Position numbers and translations under genes: made by a program. Below are positions 47,272 to 57,134 of a stretch of 64,000 bases of DNA, one piece after another. A model generated the notes under the pieces. It ran no database searches. It was not told the DNA's origin and worked only from the letters and a program-made list of their open reading frames with translations. This DNA is from Haloarchaeobius litoreus (GTDB lineage Archaea; Halobacteriota; Halobacteria; Halobacteriales; Natrialbaceae). The stretch spans positions 372,001 to 436,000 of the forward strand of contig NZ_JANHJR010000003.1 of the NCBI RefSeq assembly GCF_024495425.1. Direction: 5' to 3'. Every line of letters starts with the position of its first letter. Positions within the stretch are counted from its first letter, which is position 1.

Positions 47272-48482
47272 TCGTGGCCGCTCGGGGACGGGTCGTCGGA
47301 TGCGGTCCCGGCATCTGTTCCGCCGTTCGTGTTGGCACCGCTGCCGGAGCCGGTATCACCGTCCGGCCCGGCGCTATCCGTGTCCGGTCCGGCATCCGAC
47401 GGCGGTCCCTCGACCCTCTCGGTCCAGTCGCTCCCGACGCCGTCGTCCCCAGTCTGTTCCGCTTCATCGTCGGTCGGCATCTGCTCTTCCGGCACCGGAA
47501 CCTCGGGCACCTCCTCGGAGAGCTGATTCACGCTCTCGGTGAACAGCGCCACGGCGAGGGGGCCCATGATGACCCCGACCGGGCCGACCGTGAGCAGGCC
47601 GCCGATGAAGCCGACGAAGTAGAGGCTGCCCGGCATGTCGGCGGTCATCGACGCCAGTCGTGGCCTGATGACTGCATCCGGCAGGTACGCGATGACGACG
47701 CCTCCGACGATGACCATGAGGATCGCCGCGTCCACGTCGCCGACGCTCAGGTGATAGAGCGCGACCGCGCCGATGAGCAGGCTCGGCCCGATGACCGGGA
47801 GGAACTGCAGGACGCCCGCGATGACCGCCATCGTGACGGGGTAGTCGTAGCCCAGCGCCCAGAACGTCGGCAGCGCCATCACGAACGTCCCGACGGCCGT
47901 GGCGATCTGGAGCAGGTAGATCGCCTGCAACGTGTCCTTCGTGCGCTCGTGGAGCGCCTGCGCCGCATCGCGGTACTCGACGGGCACCACGCCGAGGGCG
48001 GTCCGGTAGGCGTGGTCCTGTCCGATGAGGAAGCCGAAGAGGACCATCACGAACACGAGCATCTTCAGGCTGAGGTCCGGCGCGGCGCGTGCCGCGTCCT
48101 CCAGTACCACCGTCAGAAAGTCGAGCACCATCGCCTGCATCTCCTCGAAGGAGAGCTCGTACGTCTGCCCGAAGACGACCACGGAGAACGTCTCCGGGAG
48201 CGTCTCGACGAGTCCGAACAGCTGCTCGCGACGGAGGTACGCGACCACGAACAGCGGCGAGAACACGAGCACGCCACCGATGAAGGTGGCACCGGTGGTG
48301 ACGACCGCCGCCCAGTACTTCGGGAGGCCACGCCCGACCAGTCGCTTCTGGAGCGGGAGCACGACGCTCGCCACCGTCAACGCGAAGAACACCGTGCCGA
48401 ACACCTCGGAGATGACCCACCAGGTGAGCGCCCCCGCGGCGACGACGACCAGCGCGAGTCCGAGTCGGCGGTTCAACTGCAT
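47268..48482 (-). CDS. AI-2E/PerM family transporter
   Basis: 404 residues from the ATG at 48482 (an ATG at 48491 adds three). This start is preferred because the TATA-like run TATTTTTT lies about 27 nt upstream. Eight or so membrane helices and segments such as LPFLPVIGPSLLIGAVALY (reads LQFLPVIGPSLL) identify the AI-2E family, whose members are exporters or Na/H antiporters. The C-terminal 80 residues are disordered, Gly/Asp/Ser-rich. Substrate unknown. Confidence 0.87.
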   Translation of the reverse strand: MQLNRRLGLALVVVAAGALTWWVISEVFGTVFFALTVASVVLPLQKRLVGRGLPKYWAAVVTTGATFIGGVLVFSPLFVVAYLRREQLFGLVETLPETFSVVVFGQTYELSFEEMQAMVLDFLTVVLEDAARAAPDLSLKMLVFVMVLFGFLIGQDHAYRTALGVVPVEYRDAAQALHERTKDTLQAIYLLQIATAVGTFVMALPTFWALGYDYPVTMAVIAGVLQFLPVIGPSLLIGAVALYHLSVGDVDAAILMVIVGGVVIAYLPDAVIRPRLASMTADMPGSLYFVGFIGGLLTVGPVGVIMGPLAVALFTESVNQLSEEVPEVPVPEEQMPTDDEAEQTGDDGVGSDWTERVEGPPSDAGPDTDSAGPDGDTGSGSGANTNGGTDAGTASDDPSPSGHD

Positions 48483-48632
48483 CGCTTGCATACGTCACCC
48501 CGAGGGGCAAAAAATACATCGCCCACCCGACTCGACCGACGTGGGCTGCCGGGAATCGCCACAAACCGCCGGCCTCGTGGCCGTCTCGCCACATCACGCC
48601 CCTTTTGTACCACCGAGTGCAATTACCCGATA

Positions 48633-49715
48633 ATGAGACGCAGAGCGTTCCTGAGTGGGGCAGGGTCGGTGGGCGCACTCTCGCTCGCCGGCTGCCTGAC
48701 CCAGAACGGTGGTGGTGGCGAGCCGAGCGGCACGCTGACGGTCGCGACGTACGAGTCCTTCGTCGACTCGCCGTCGTCCAGCCCCGGCGGGTGGATCAAG
48801 GAGAACTTCGAGGCGGAGTACGACGACGTGACCGTCGAGTACGTCACGCCCGAGAACGGCGTCACGAACTACGTTCAGCGCAAGCAACAGGGCGCGTCCG
48901 TCGACGCCGACGTCTACGTCGGGCTGAACGTCGACGACCTCGTGACCATCGACGCCACACTCGGCGACGACACCCGCCTGTTCGCCGAACTCGACCGCGA
49001 CTCGGTCCCGAACGCGAGCCACGTCCGCCCCGAGCTGGAGTTCGGCGACCCCAAGAGCCGCGTCCTCCCCTACGACACCGGCTACATCAGCCTCGTGTAC
49101 GACGAGGACGAGGTCGACGAGCCGACGACGTTCGAGGACCTGACCAGCCCGGCCTACGAGGGCACGCTGCTCGCACAGAACGCCCAGAGCGCCGACTCCG
49201 GGCAGGCGTTCCTGCTCTGGACGATCAACGAGTTCGGCACCGACGGCTACCTCGACTACTGGCGCGACCTCCAGGCCAACGACGTTCGCATCCTCGGCAG
49301 CTGGTGGGAGTCCTACAGCGCGTACCTCGAGTCCCAGCGGCCGATGGTCGTCTCCTACTCGACCGACCAGGTGTTCGCCAACGTCGACGACCTCCCGATG
49401 AGCCGGCACCAGATCGGCTTCCTCAACGACCAGGGCTACGCCAACCCCGAGGGGATGGCCGTCGTCGAGGGCACCGGGAACGTCGACCTCGCCGCGGACT
49501 TCTTCGACTTCATGCTCCGGGGCGAGACCCAGGCCGAAATCGCGGTCCGGAACGTCCAGTTCCCCGCCGTGAGCGACGACCAGGTCGACCTCGACGACTC
49601 GTTCGCACAGTACGCCTTCCGTCCACCCGAGCCCGTCTCCTTCGGCTACGAGGAGCTCGACGGCAACCTCTCGGGCTGGGTCGAGGAGTGGGCCCGCACC
49701 ATCGCGAGCAACTGA
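48633..49715 (+). CDS. thiB: Thiamine-type ABC transporter substrate-binding lipoprotein
   Basis: A 360-residue binding protein with a Tat lipoprotein signal (MRRRAFLSGAGSVGALSLAGC). The mature part matches the ThiB group of iron/thiamine-type binding proteins: GTLTVATYESFV, WIKENFEAEYDDVTVEYV, VLPYDTGYISLVYD and LLWTINEFGTDGYLDYW. The gene opens a thiB-thiP-thiQ operon. I found no TPP-riboswitch sequence in the 140 nt upstream. Confidence 0.87.
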   Translation: MRRRAFLSGAGSVGALSLAGCLTQNGGGGEPSGTLTVATYESFVDSPSSSPGGWIKENFEAEYDDVTVEYVTPENGVTNYVQRKQQGASVDADVYVGLNVDDLVTIDATLGDDTRLFAELDRDSVPNASHVRPELEFGDPKSRVLPYDTGYISLVYDEDEVDEPTTFEDLTSPAYEGTLLAQNAQSADSGQAFLLWTINEFGTDGYLDYWRDLQANDVRILGSWWESYSAYLESQRPMVVSYSTDQVFANVDDLPMSRHQIGFLNDQGYANPEGMAVVEGTGNVDLAADFFDFMLRGETQAEIAVRNVQFPAVSDDQVDLDDSFAQYAFRPPEPVSFGYEELDGNLSGWVEEWARTIASN

Positions 49716-49719
49716 CGCG

Positions 49720-51648
49720 ATGAGCCGGGGCGCGCGGGACGACGTCGCCGAGCGGGGACCGGCCGACGCCGACCGGAAGCGCACGGTGTCGACCGACCGC
49801 ACGCTCCGGGGACTCGCCGTCGTCGCGACGGTCGTCACCGCGCTCGTCCTGCTGCTGGTGCTTTACTTCCCGGTCGGCCTGGTGTTCGCCGAAGCGTTCG
49901 GCGGTGCCCGCCCGTTCGACTCGTTCGTGACCACCCTCACGGACCCGTTCTACACCGGCGTGCTCGCCGAGGTGTTCGCCCGGCCGCTCGCCGTCGGCTA
50001 TCACGTCGACAACGTGCTCTCGTGGTTCGGCGGCGTCTCGGTCGGGCTCGGCGGTGTCGACACGCCGCCGCTCCGGAAGGGGCTGTTCGGCTTCACCGCG
50101 TATCAGGCCGCGCTGTCGACGCTCGCCAGCGTCGCCATCGGCCTGCCAGGGGCGTACGTCCTGGCGAACTTCGAGTTCCCGGGGCGGCGCACGCTCCGGT
50201 CGCTGACCATCGTCCCGTTCGTCCTCCCGGGCATCATGGTCGCGAGCGGCTTCTACGCCGCGTTCGGCCAGGCCGGGCTGCTGAACGACGTGCTCGCAGT
50301 CGTCGGACTCGGGCCACAGCAGCTCATCGAGACGAACCCGCTGTTCGTCGTGATCCTCGCCCACGCGTTCTACAACGCGCCGCTGGTCACCCGGGTCGCC
50401 ACCGCCGCCTGGGAGTCCGTCGACTACCGGGCCGTCGAGACCGCCCGGAGCCTCGGCGCGAACCGCCGCCGTGCCTTCCGCGACGTGGTGCTCCCGCAGC
50501 TCACGCCCGCCATCGCGACCGGCGCGCTCCTGACGTTCCTCTTCACGTTCCTCACGTTCCCCATCGTCCTCGCCATCGGCGGCCTCGAGCTGGCGACGGT
50601 CGAGGTCTGGGTGTACCACCGGCTCACCGAGACCCTCGCGTTCGAGGAGGCCGCGACGCTCGCGGTGCTGGAGACGGTGATCTCGCTCGGCGTGACCTAC
50701 GCCTACCTGCGCTACGAGTCCGCACAGCGCGCCGCGAGTCCCGGCGAGGGGCCACCACGCGAGCGGCTGTTCGGCCGCGCACGCGACGCCACCCCCTCCC
50801 GGCTCTCCGGCCCCCGTCTCGCGGGCCTGCTCGACGCCCGCCGGCTCGCCATCACGGGCTACGCCGTCGTCGTGTTCGTGCTGTTCGTCGGCCCGCTCGC
50901 GGCCATGGTGCTGGAGGGACTCACCGACGGGAGCGGCTTCACGCTCCGGCACTACGAGTTCCTCCTCCAGCGACAGGCCGCGGGCGCGAGCTTCCAGACG
51001 AAGCCGCTGCCGGCCATCCGGAACTCGCTGCTGTTCGCGGTCGCGACGGTCGCCATCGCCGTCCCGATGGGGCTCGTCGTCTCCGTGGCGAGCACCGGCG
51101 AGGGACGCTGGCGGTCGCTGCTGGAGACGGCGACGATGCTCCCGTTCGCCGTGTCGGGCATCGTCTTCGGCATCGGCCTGCTCCGAGGGCTCGTCTTCGG
51201 TATCTCGCTCCCGGGCGGCTGGCGGTTCGTCCTCACCGGCGCGGTCGCCATCGTCGCCGCCCACGCCGTCGCCGCCTACCCGTTCGTCGTGCGCAACGTC
51301 GCGCCACAGCTCGCCGGCGTCGACCCCCGCCTCGTCGAGTCCGCCCGGAGCCTCGGTGCGAGCCGGGTGCGGGCGTTCCTCGACATCGAACTCCGGCTGG
51401 CCGCGACCGGGCTCGTCGCCGGAGCCGCGTTCGCGTTCGCCATCAGCATCGGCGAGTTCGATTCGACGGTGATTTTGGCGAGCGACGTGGCAGGCGACAC
51501 GGTGACCTACACGATGCCCGTCGCCGTCGAGCGCTACCTCGGCCGTCGCTTCGGGCCGGCGATGGCTATGGGAACCGTCCTGCTCGTCGTCACCGCCGCC
51601 AGCTTCGTCGTGGTCGACCGCCTCGGCGGGAGGGTCGAGCGTGGCTGA
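49720..51648 (+). CDS. thiP: Thiamine-type ABC transporter permease, two-domain
   Basis: A 642-residue permease with about 12 membrane helices and two binding-protein-dependent transport domains. Each carries the EAA loop, first in VETARSLGANRRRAFRDVVL and second in VESARSLGASRVRAFLDIEL. This fused form is typical of ThiP and of FbpB-type iron permeases. It starts 5 bp after thiB and overlaps thiQ by 8 bp. Confidence 0.88.
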   Translation: MSRGARDDVAERGPADADRKRTVSTDRTLRGLAVVATVVTALVLLLVLYFPVGLVFAEAFGGARPFDSFVTTLTDPFYTGVLAEVFARPLAVGYHVDNVLSWFGGVSVGLGGVDTPPLRKGLFGFTAYQAALSTLASVAIGLPGAYVLANFEFPGRRTLRSLTIVPFVLPGIMVASGFYAAFGQAGLLNDVLAVVGLGPQQLIETNPLFVVILAHAFYNAPLVTRVATAAWESVDYRAVETARSLGANRRRAFRDVVLPQLTPAIATGALLTFLFTFLTFPIVLAIGGLELATVEVWVYHRLTETLAFEEAATLAVLETVISLGVTYAYLRYESAQRAASPGEGPPRERLFGRARDATPSRLSGPRLAGLLDARRLAITGYAVVVFVLFVGPLAAMVLEGLTDGSGFTLRHYEFLLQRQAAGASFQTKPLPAIRNSLLFAVATVAIAVPMGLVVSVASTGEGRWRSLLETATMLPFAVSGIVFGIGLLRGLVFGISLPGGWRFVLTGAVAIVAAHAVAAYPFVVRNVAPQLAGVDPRLVESARSLGASRVRAFLDIELRLAATGLVAGAAFAFAISIGEFDSTVILASDVAGDTVTYTMPVAVERYLGRRFGPAMAMGTVLLVVTAASFVVVDRLGGRVERG

Positions 51649-52651
51649 GCTCACCCTCGATGGCGTCTCGGTGCGCTACGGCGACGCGGTCGCGCTCTCG
51701 GACGTGCACCTCGACGTGGCCGACGGCGAGTTCTTCACGCTCGTCGGCCCCTCCGGCTGCGGCAAGACGACGACGCTCCGCACCATCGCCGGCTTCGAGG
51801 AACCCGACGCCGGCTCGGTCCGCTTCGGCGGCCGCGAGATGACCGGCGTCCCGCCCGAAGGGCGCGACGTGGGCGTCGTCTTCCAGAACTACGCGCTGTT
51901 CCCGCACATGACCGTCGCGGAGAACGTCGGCTACGGGCTTCGGTTCCACGAGGTCGACGACCCCGACAGCCGGGTGGCCGAGCTCCTCTCGCTCGTCGAC
52001 CTCGACGGCTTCGAGGACCGCGACCCGACCGAGCTGTCCGGCGGCCAGCAACAGCGCGTCTCGCTGGCCCGCGCGCTCGCCCCGGAGCCGGACGTGCTGC
52101 TGCTGGACGAGCCCATGAGCGCACTCGACGCCAGGCTCCGCGAGGAGCTCCGGCGCGAGGTGAAGCGCATCCAGACCGAGCTCGGCATCACGACGGTCTA
52201 CGTCACCCACGACCAGGAGGAGGCGCTCGCCATCTCCGACCGCGTCGCCGTCATGCACGACGGCCGCGTCGAGCAGGTCGGGACGCCCCGCGAGGTGTAC
52301 CGCGAGCCCGGGAGCCGGTTCGTCGCCTCGTTCGTCGGCGAGAACAACCTGTTCGACGGCGAGCGCGTCGCCGACGGCGTCCGCGTCGACGGCACCACGT
52401 TCACCGTCGACGGGCTCGACGCCGGTTCCGGCCACACCACCCTCTGCGTGCGCCCGGAGCACCTCCGCCGGGACGCGCCCGAGAACCGCTTTTCGGTCAC
52501 CGTCGAGCAGTCGGAGTTCCTCGGCGAGGCGACCCGCGTCCACTGCGACTGGGACGGGCGGACGGTCGTCTGGCGGACCGACGATGGGGTGCCCGAGCGT
52601 GGGGAGCGCGTCGAACTGGGCTTCGCTCCGGAGCACGGTCGTCTGCTGTAG
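51641..52651 (+). CDS. thiQ: Thiamine-type ABC transporter ATP-binding protein
   Basis: A 336-residue ABC ATPase starting at a GTG that overlaps the permease gene. Walker A is GPSGCGKTTT, the signature LSGGQQQRVSLARAL and Walker B LLLDEPMSALD. A C-terminal TOBE-like domain (about 240-336, LCVRPEHLRRDAP) follows, longer than classical E. coli ThiQ and closer to PotA/FbpC. The substrate (thiamine or iron) therefore rests on the binding protein. Confidence 0.87.
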   Translation: MAELTLDGVSVRYGDAVALSDVHLDVADGEFFTLVGPSGCGKTTTLRTIAGFEEPDAGSVRFGGREMTGVPPEGRDVGVVFQNYALFPHMTVAENVGYGLRFHEVDDPDSRVAELLSLVDLDGFEDRDPTELSGGQQQRVSLARALAPEPDVLLLDEPMSALDARLREELRREVKRIQTELGITTVYVTHDQEEALAISDRVAVMHDGRVEQVGTPREVYREPGSRFVASFVGENNLFDGERVADGVRVDGTTFTVDGLDAGSGHTTLCVRPEHLRRDAPENRFSVTVEQSEFLGEATRVHCDWDGRTVVWRTDDGVPERGERVELGFAPEHGRLL

Positions 52652-52759
52652 AAGACGGTCGGGCCCAGGGGGAGACGGCCGGCACGCGAGATGGCGGGCT
52701 CTACAGTGCTGTGTCCGGTCCGTACCGTCGGGTCCGAGCCGGGAGATACGACGGGTCCG

Positions 52760-53461
52760 TCAGCCCAGCCGCGCCACGAGGTCGGCCCCCTCGACGTAGG
52801 GGATGCCCTCGCGGTCGGCGTAGGCGCGTGCGTCGGCGGGCGTGAGCGCGCCGCCGGTCTCGTCGTCGAGCATCTCGCAGACGACGACGGCGGGGGCGAC
52901 CTCGCTCTCCTCGGCGAGGGCGATGCCGAGTTCGGTGTGGCCGAGGCGATGGTCGAGCAGGCCGGGGGCGGCCCGGAGCAGGTGGACGTGCCCGGGCGCG
53001 CGGAACTCGTCGACGAACGGGAAGCCGTCGGGGTCGGTGGCGGCCTCGGCGAGCTTCGTGATGGTGAGCGCGCGGTCGTCGTCGGGGATGCCGGTGAACG
53101 TGTCGCGGTGGTTCACCGTCAGTGAGAACGACGAGCGCTCGTCGTAGCCGAGCTCGTGGTCGGCGGCGAGCGGGTGGTCCAGTTCCTCCTGCATGAACGG
53201 CAGGTCGAAGGCGTCGGCCACCTGGTCGGGCAGGGCGACGCAGACGAGGCCGCCGGCGTCGTTGCGCATCCGGCGGACGGCGTCGGGCGTGACGCCGTGG
53301 GCGGGGTAGACGATGTCCGTCTCGCCCTCGCGGTCGGCGGCGTCGTGGATGCAGACCGGTTCGCCGGCGCGGAAGGCCGCGACGGCGCGGTCGACGGCGT
53401 CGTCGGCGTCGACCGGGACGTCCGCGTCGACCTCGCCGTCGTGGTGCTGTGACCGGGTCAT
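52760..53461 (-). CDS. ribB: 3,4-dihydroxy-2-butanone-4-phosphate synthase
   Basis: A 233-residue RibB starting at the ATG at 53461. It keeps DREGETDIVYPA (the acidic metal and substrate loop DRENEADL equivalent), RNDAGGLVCVA, and RAAPGLLDHRLGHTELGIALAEES near the C-terminus. It converts ribulose-5-phosphate into the four-carbon unit of riboflavin. It follows rbkR by 1 bp on the same strand. Confidence 0.93.
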   Translation of the reverse strand: MTRSQHHDGEVDADVPVDADDAVDRAVAAFRAGEPVCIHDAADREGETDIVYPAHGVTPDAVRRMRNDAGGLVCVALPDQVADAFDLPFMQEELDHPLAADHELGYDERSSFSLTVNHRDTFTGIPDDDRALTITKLAEAATDPDGFPFVDEFRAPGHVHLLRAAPGLLDHRLGHTELGIALAEESEVAPAVVVCEMLDDETGGALTPADARAYADREGIPYVEGADLVARLG

Positions 53462-53462
53462 C

Positions 53463-54167
53463 TCACTGCTCCCGGACATTGACGGTCACCTCGGCGTCGT
53501 CCCCCAAGTCGAGCGCGTCGCGGAGCTTCTCGGGCGCGATGACCTCCAGCTGGTCCTCGTCGTGGTGGGTGCGCTCGGGGGCGATGGTGTGTGCGTTCTC
53601 GTAGGTGGTCCCGTCGACGGTCTCGACGGTGGCGGGGAAACAGACGGCGGGCCCGTACGTTCGCTCGTCGTCCTCCCAGCCGTCGATGTGGACCGGCTCG
53701 ATGGCGGACATGGCGGTGCGCCGGCGGACGCTCTCGTCGTCGAGATCGACGTTGAGCGTGCCGAGGAACGGCTCGTAGCCGAGCTTCTCCTCGAACTGGC
53801 GCATGTAGCCCGGCAGGGAGATGTAGTGGCGGCCCTCGCCCATCCCGCTGGTGATCGTCCCGGTGAGTTCGACGCTCGTCGTGCCCTCGAAGACGCGGCG
53901 GTAGTCCTCGTACTCGGCGCGCAGGGCGCGTTCGCCCTCGTCGGTGAGCTGGACCCACTGGCCGTCGCTGACGGTCTCGCGGGTGATGTAGCCGGCGTCC
54001 TCGAGTCGCTGGAGGCGTCGGGAGGCGGTCTGGGTGGATGCGTCGAGCCGCCCGGCGAGCCCCGAGCAGGACACCTTCAGCTCGCCGTCGATGCCGCCAT
54101 CGAGCGCGAGAAGCTTCGCGACGGCGAGTTCGTCGTGGCCGACCGCGTACGACGCTGTCTCTGACAT
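53463..54167 (-). CDS. rbkR: RbkR: CTP-dependent riboflavin kinase fused to a regulator domain
   Basis: A 234-residue protein. Residues about 1-85 are a winged helix-turn-helix ([28 protein letters not shown]) and about 95-232 the archaeal CTP-dependent riboflavin kinase ([41 protein letters not shown]). RbkR proteins both make FMN and repress riboflavin genes. It is co-transcribed with ribB. A perfect inverted repeat lies just upstream at 54187-54213. Confidence 0.93.
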   Translation of the reverse strand: MSETASYAVGHDELAVAKLLALDGGIDGELKVSCSGLAGRLDASTQTASRRLQRLEDAGYITRETVSDGQWVQLTDEGERALRAEYEDYRRVFEGTTSVELTGTITSGMGEGRHYISLPGYMRQFEEKLGYEPFLGTLNVDLDDESVRRRTAMSAIEPVHIDGWEDDERTYGPAVCFPATVETVDGTTYENAHTIAPERTHHDEDQLEVIAPEKLRDALDLGDDAEVTVNVREQ

Positions 54168-54186
54168 GGCTCGAAGTTGGGACTCG

Positions 54187-54213
54187 TTCCGGATAAGCAT
54201 ACCGAATCCGGAA
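54187..54213. promoter_or_regulatory. Candidate RbkR operator TTCCGGAT-N11-ATCCGGAA
   Basis: An 8-bp perfect inverted repeat (54187-54194 and 54206-54213) 20-46 nt upstream of the rbkR start, overlapping the expected TATA region. Fits autoregulation of the rbkR-ribB operon. The site sequence itself is not tested against the known RbkR motif here. Confidence 0.6.
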
Positions 54214-54364
54214 TGCGTAACATATTCGTGACGGTGGCGTCACGCGGTCGTGACGGCATCGTAGAAACGAGACTCGTGTGGAAAGTTGTCGTCGTGTGAC
54301 TAAAACGCGTCGGTCGCGGCGGGTGGCACAGGCCAGACCCGTGAGCTCGAATCCAGCCTCGTGT

Positions 54365-54566
54365 GGCACGTGAGCGAGGCGGCGACCGGCCCGGTCTCCC
54401 GTCACACGAGCAGGCGCTGGTCGCCGGCGAGCGTGACAGCACCTGGCCCGAACACGGCGGTGGTCGTCGCGACGGCCGTCGGGTCGCTGGGCGGCGAGCT
54501 GGCGGTCACCGAGTCGACGGCCGGCACCGCGGTCGAACGCGGGCTGCACCCCGCGGAGGCCAGAAG
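54365..54566 (+). pseudogene. Remnant of a histidine kinase ATPase domain
   Basis: In one frame 54363 onward reads GDRPGLPSHEQALVAGERDS then TWPEHGG, matching the G1/ATP-lid part of a HATPase domain (DDGPGLP, GERDST). After a frame change near 54463 the next frame reads VVVATAVGSLGGELAVTEST, the C-terminal end of such a domain. No start, H box or N box remains. It lies just before the intact kinase gene at 54606. The rest of 54168-54605 holds the rbkR operator and nothing else recognised. Confidence 0.55.
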
Positions 54567-54605
54567 CGTTATCTTCGGTGATAGGCAAACGACTGTCGAA
54601 CTATC

Positions 54606-57134
54606 GTGTCGGAGACAGCGACGCTACTCCACGTCCGTCGTCCCGGTGACTCCTCGCCGAGTGTCCCACGGGGCTGGACTATCGTCACCGCGTCGTCAGC
54701 GGCCGCCGCGAACGACCGACTCGATGCGGACGTCGACTGCGTGCTCCTCGAACACGAACTCGGCGACGGTCGCGACGGGCTCGCCGTCCTCGACGCCATC
54801 GACGCCCACTGTCCGGTGTTCTACCGGACCGCGGAGCCGGACGGCGAGGCCGCATCCGCCGCCGCGGCACGGGGCGCGGTCCACTACCTCCACGGCGGCG
54901 ACGACGTGGTCGAGCGCATCCGGGCCGTCGTGGACGATGCGCCGGCGGCCACCGGGAGCATGGTCGCGCCGGTGGAGGACCCCGACGACCAGGCATCCGT
55001 GCTCGAACGCATCGACGAGGCGTACCTCTCGTTCGACACCGACTGGAACTTCACGTACATCAACGAACGCGGTGCCGAAATGCTCGACACCACCCCGGAC
55101 GACCTCGTCGGCGAGAACGTGTGGGACGCCTTCCCGGCGGCGACCGAGCACACGTACTACGAACAGTACACACACGCCGTGGAAACGGGCGAGCCGGTCT
55201 CGTTCGAGGAGTACTACGAGCCACTCGAGCTGTGGACCTCCAACCGGGCGTACCCAACGGACGACGGCCTCTCCGTGTTCTTCCACGACATCACGGAGCG
55301 CAAGCGGTACGAGGAGATGCTGCCCGGACTGCTCCAGACGACCCACGACATGATGCAGGCCGAATCGCCCGAAGCGATCGCCAGCCAGCTGGTTGCCGCG
55401 ACCGAGGAGCTGCTCTCGCTCGACCTCTCGGTCGTCCGCTTCCACGAGCCCGGGACCGACGGGCTCGTCCCCGTCGAGGGGACGACCGCCATCTCCGAGA
55501 CGCTCGGCGACCGCCCGACCTACGCCGTCGGCGAGGGTGGCCCCGGGACCGTGTTCGACGCCGGTGAGCCGTCCTACCGCGACACGGTCGACGTCGAGGG
55601 CGTGTCGGCGGTGCTGTACCTGCCGCTCGGCGAGCACGGCACCCTCTCGGCCGGCGTCGCGCCCGGCGAGGAGTTCGGCGCGGTCGAACGCCAGACCGCA
55701 GAGCTGCTGGCGGCGAACGCGACGACCGCACTCGACCGGACCGAACGCCGCGAACGGCTCGAGCTGTTCGAGCGTGTCATCGAGTCGGTCGAGGACATGC
55801 TGTACGTCCTCGACGCCGACGGCCACTTCGTCTACGTCAGCGAGCCGTTCGCGGAGTTCAGCGGCTACGACCGCGAGGAGCTCGTCGGCGCGTCGCCCGC
55901 CGTGGTCGTCGACCGGGAGACGCTCGAACGCAGTCGGGAGGTCGTCGCGGAGCTCCGCAGCTGTGACGAGCGCTCGCGCACCATCCAGACGGAAGTCGAG
56001 ACACGTGACGGCGAGCGCCGGCCGGTCGAGGTCGACATCGCCCTCCTACCGAACGACGACGGCGACGACCCCGGCACCGTCGCGGTCGTCCGCGACGTGA
56101 GCGCGCTCCAAGAGACGCGACAGCGCCTCGCCATCGAGAACGAACGGTTCCGGTACCTGTTCGACCACATCCCTGACGCACTCGTCGAGTTCACCTTCGA
56201 GGAGGCGGACCCCATCGTCGAGAGCGTCAACCCCGCCTTCGAGCGGACGTTCGGCATCAGCGCCGGGCACGCCGTCGGCGAGTCGGTCAACGACCTCATC
56301 GTACCGGAGGAGTACCGCGAGCAGGCGAAACAGCTCGACGACGCCGTCGTCCACGGCGAGGTCAAGACGAAGGAGGTCGAGCGCTCGACGAGTACGGGTC
56401 TCGGCCACTTCCTCTTCCGGGGCGTCAGCTTCGGGGCCGGCACGAACCGCCGCGGGTTCTGCATCTACACCGATATCAGCGAACAGAAGGAGCGCGAGAG
56501 CCGGCTGGAGGTGCTGCATACGGTCCTCCGGCACAACCTCCGCACCGAGATGAACCTCATCGAGGGGTACGCCGAGCAGCTGCAGCGACGGTACGACGAC
56601 GACCCGGCCCTGCTCGACGCCATCCGGCGGGAGGCCAACCAGGTGGCGGACCTCAGCGACACCGCCCGCCGGGTCGAGCGCGCGCTCGACCGCGACGGCG
56701 ACCACCTCGGCCCGACGGACGTGACACGGTACGTCGACGAGGCCGCGAAGACGGCCCGGAAACGGTTCCCGCACGCCGACCTCACGGTGTCGACACCCGA
56801 GTCGGCGACCGCGGTCGCGGACCGGCGGCTCGTCTTCGCGCTGTCGAACGCCATCGAGAACGCGGTCGACCACAACGACGAGCAGCCCTCGGTCGACGTG
56901 ACCGTCGAGGCGACCGACGAGGGCGTCGAGATACGCGTCGCCGACGACGGCCCGGGCATCCCGAAACAGGAGCGCGACCTCGTCACGGGCGAGCGCGACA
57001 TCACCCAGCTCCAGCACGGCAGCGGGCTCGGCCTCTGGGCGATCAACTGGATCGTCGAGAGCTTCGGCGGGACGCTCACGTTCGAGACGCCGGCGGAGGG
57101 AAGCGTCGTCGTACTGCAGCTCCGCGGTCAGTAG
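54606..57134 (+). CDS. PAS/GAF sensor histidine kinase
   Basis: 842 residues from the GTG at 54606. Order: a degenerate receiver-like domain (1-110, phospho-acceptor position reads VLLEHEL), a PAS domain (about 135-240), a GAF domain (250-390), two PAS domains (395-520, 525-640), then HisKA with the phospho-His in HTVLRHNLRTEMN and HATPase boxes NAIENAVDHND, ADDGPGIP and HGSGLGLWAINW. Soluble, with no membrane helix. No response regulator is nearby. The input signal is unknown. Its 3' end overlaps taw1 by 7 bp. Confidence 0.9.
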   Translation: MSETATLLHVRRPGDSSPSVPRGWTIVTASSAAAANDRLDADVDCVLLEHELGDGRDGLAVLDAIDAHCPVFYRTAEPDGEAASAAAARGAVHYLHGGDDVVERIRAVVDDAPAATGSMVAPVEDPDDQASVLERIDEAYLSFDTDWNFTYINERGAEMLDTTPDDLVGENVWDAFPAATEHTYYEQYTHAVETGEPVSFEEYYEPLELWTSNRAYPTDDGLSVFFHDITERKRYEEMLPGLLQTTHDMMQAESPEAIASQLVAATEELLSLDLSVVRFHEPGTDGLVPVEGTTAISETLGDRPTYAVGEGGPGTVFDAGEPSYRDTVDVEGVSAVLYLPLGEHGTLSAGVAPGEEFGAVERQTAELLAANATTALDRTERRERLELFERVIESVEDMLYVLDADGHFVYVSEPFAEFSGYDREELVGASPAVVVDRETLERSREVVAELRSCDERSRTIQTEVETRDGERRPVEVDIALLPNDDGDDPGTVAVVRDVSALQETRQRLAIENERFRYLFDHIPDALVEFTFEEADPIVESVNPAFERTFGISAGHAVGESVNDLIVPEEYREQAKQLDDAVVHGEVKTKEVERSTSTGLGHFLFRGVSFGAGTNRRGFCIYTDISEQKERESRLEVLHTVLRHNLRTEMNLIEGYAEQLQRRYDDDPALLDAIRREANQVADLSDTARRVERALDRDGDHLGPTDVTRYVDEAAKTARKRFPHADLTVSTPESATAVADRRLVFALSNAIENAVDHNDEQPSVDVTVEATDEGVEIRVADDGPGIPKQERDLVTGERDITQLQHGSGLGLWAINWIVESFGGTLTFETPAEGSVVVLQLRGQ

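Noticed and set aside
48492-48632. TPP riboswitch upstream of thiB
   Set aside because: The conserved THI-box words are not present in this 140-nt region; regulation, if any, must be of another kind.
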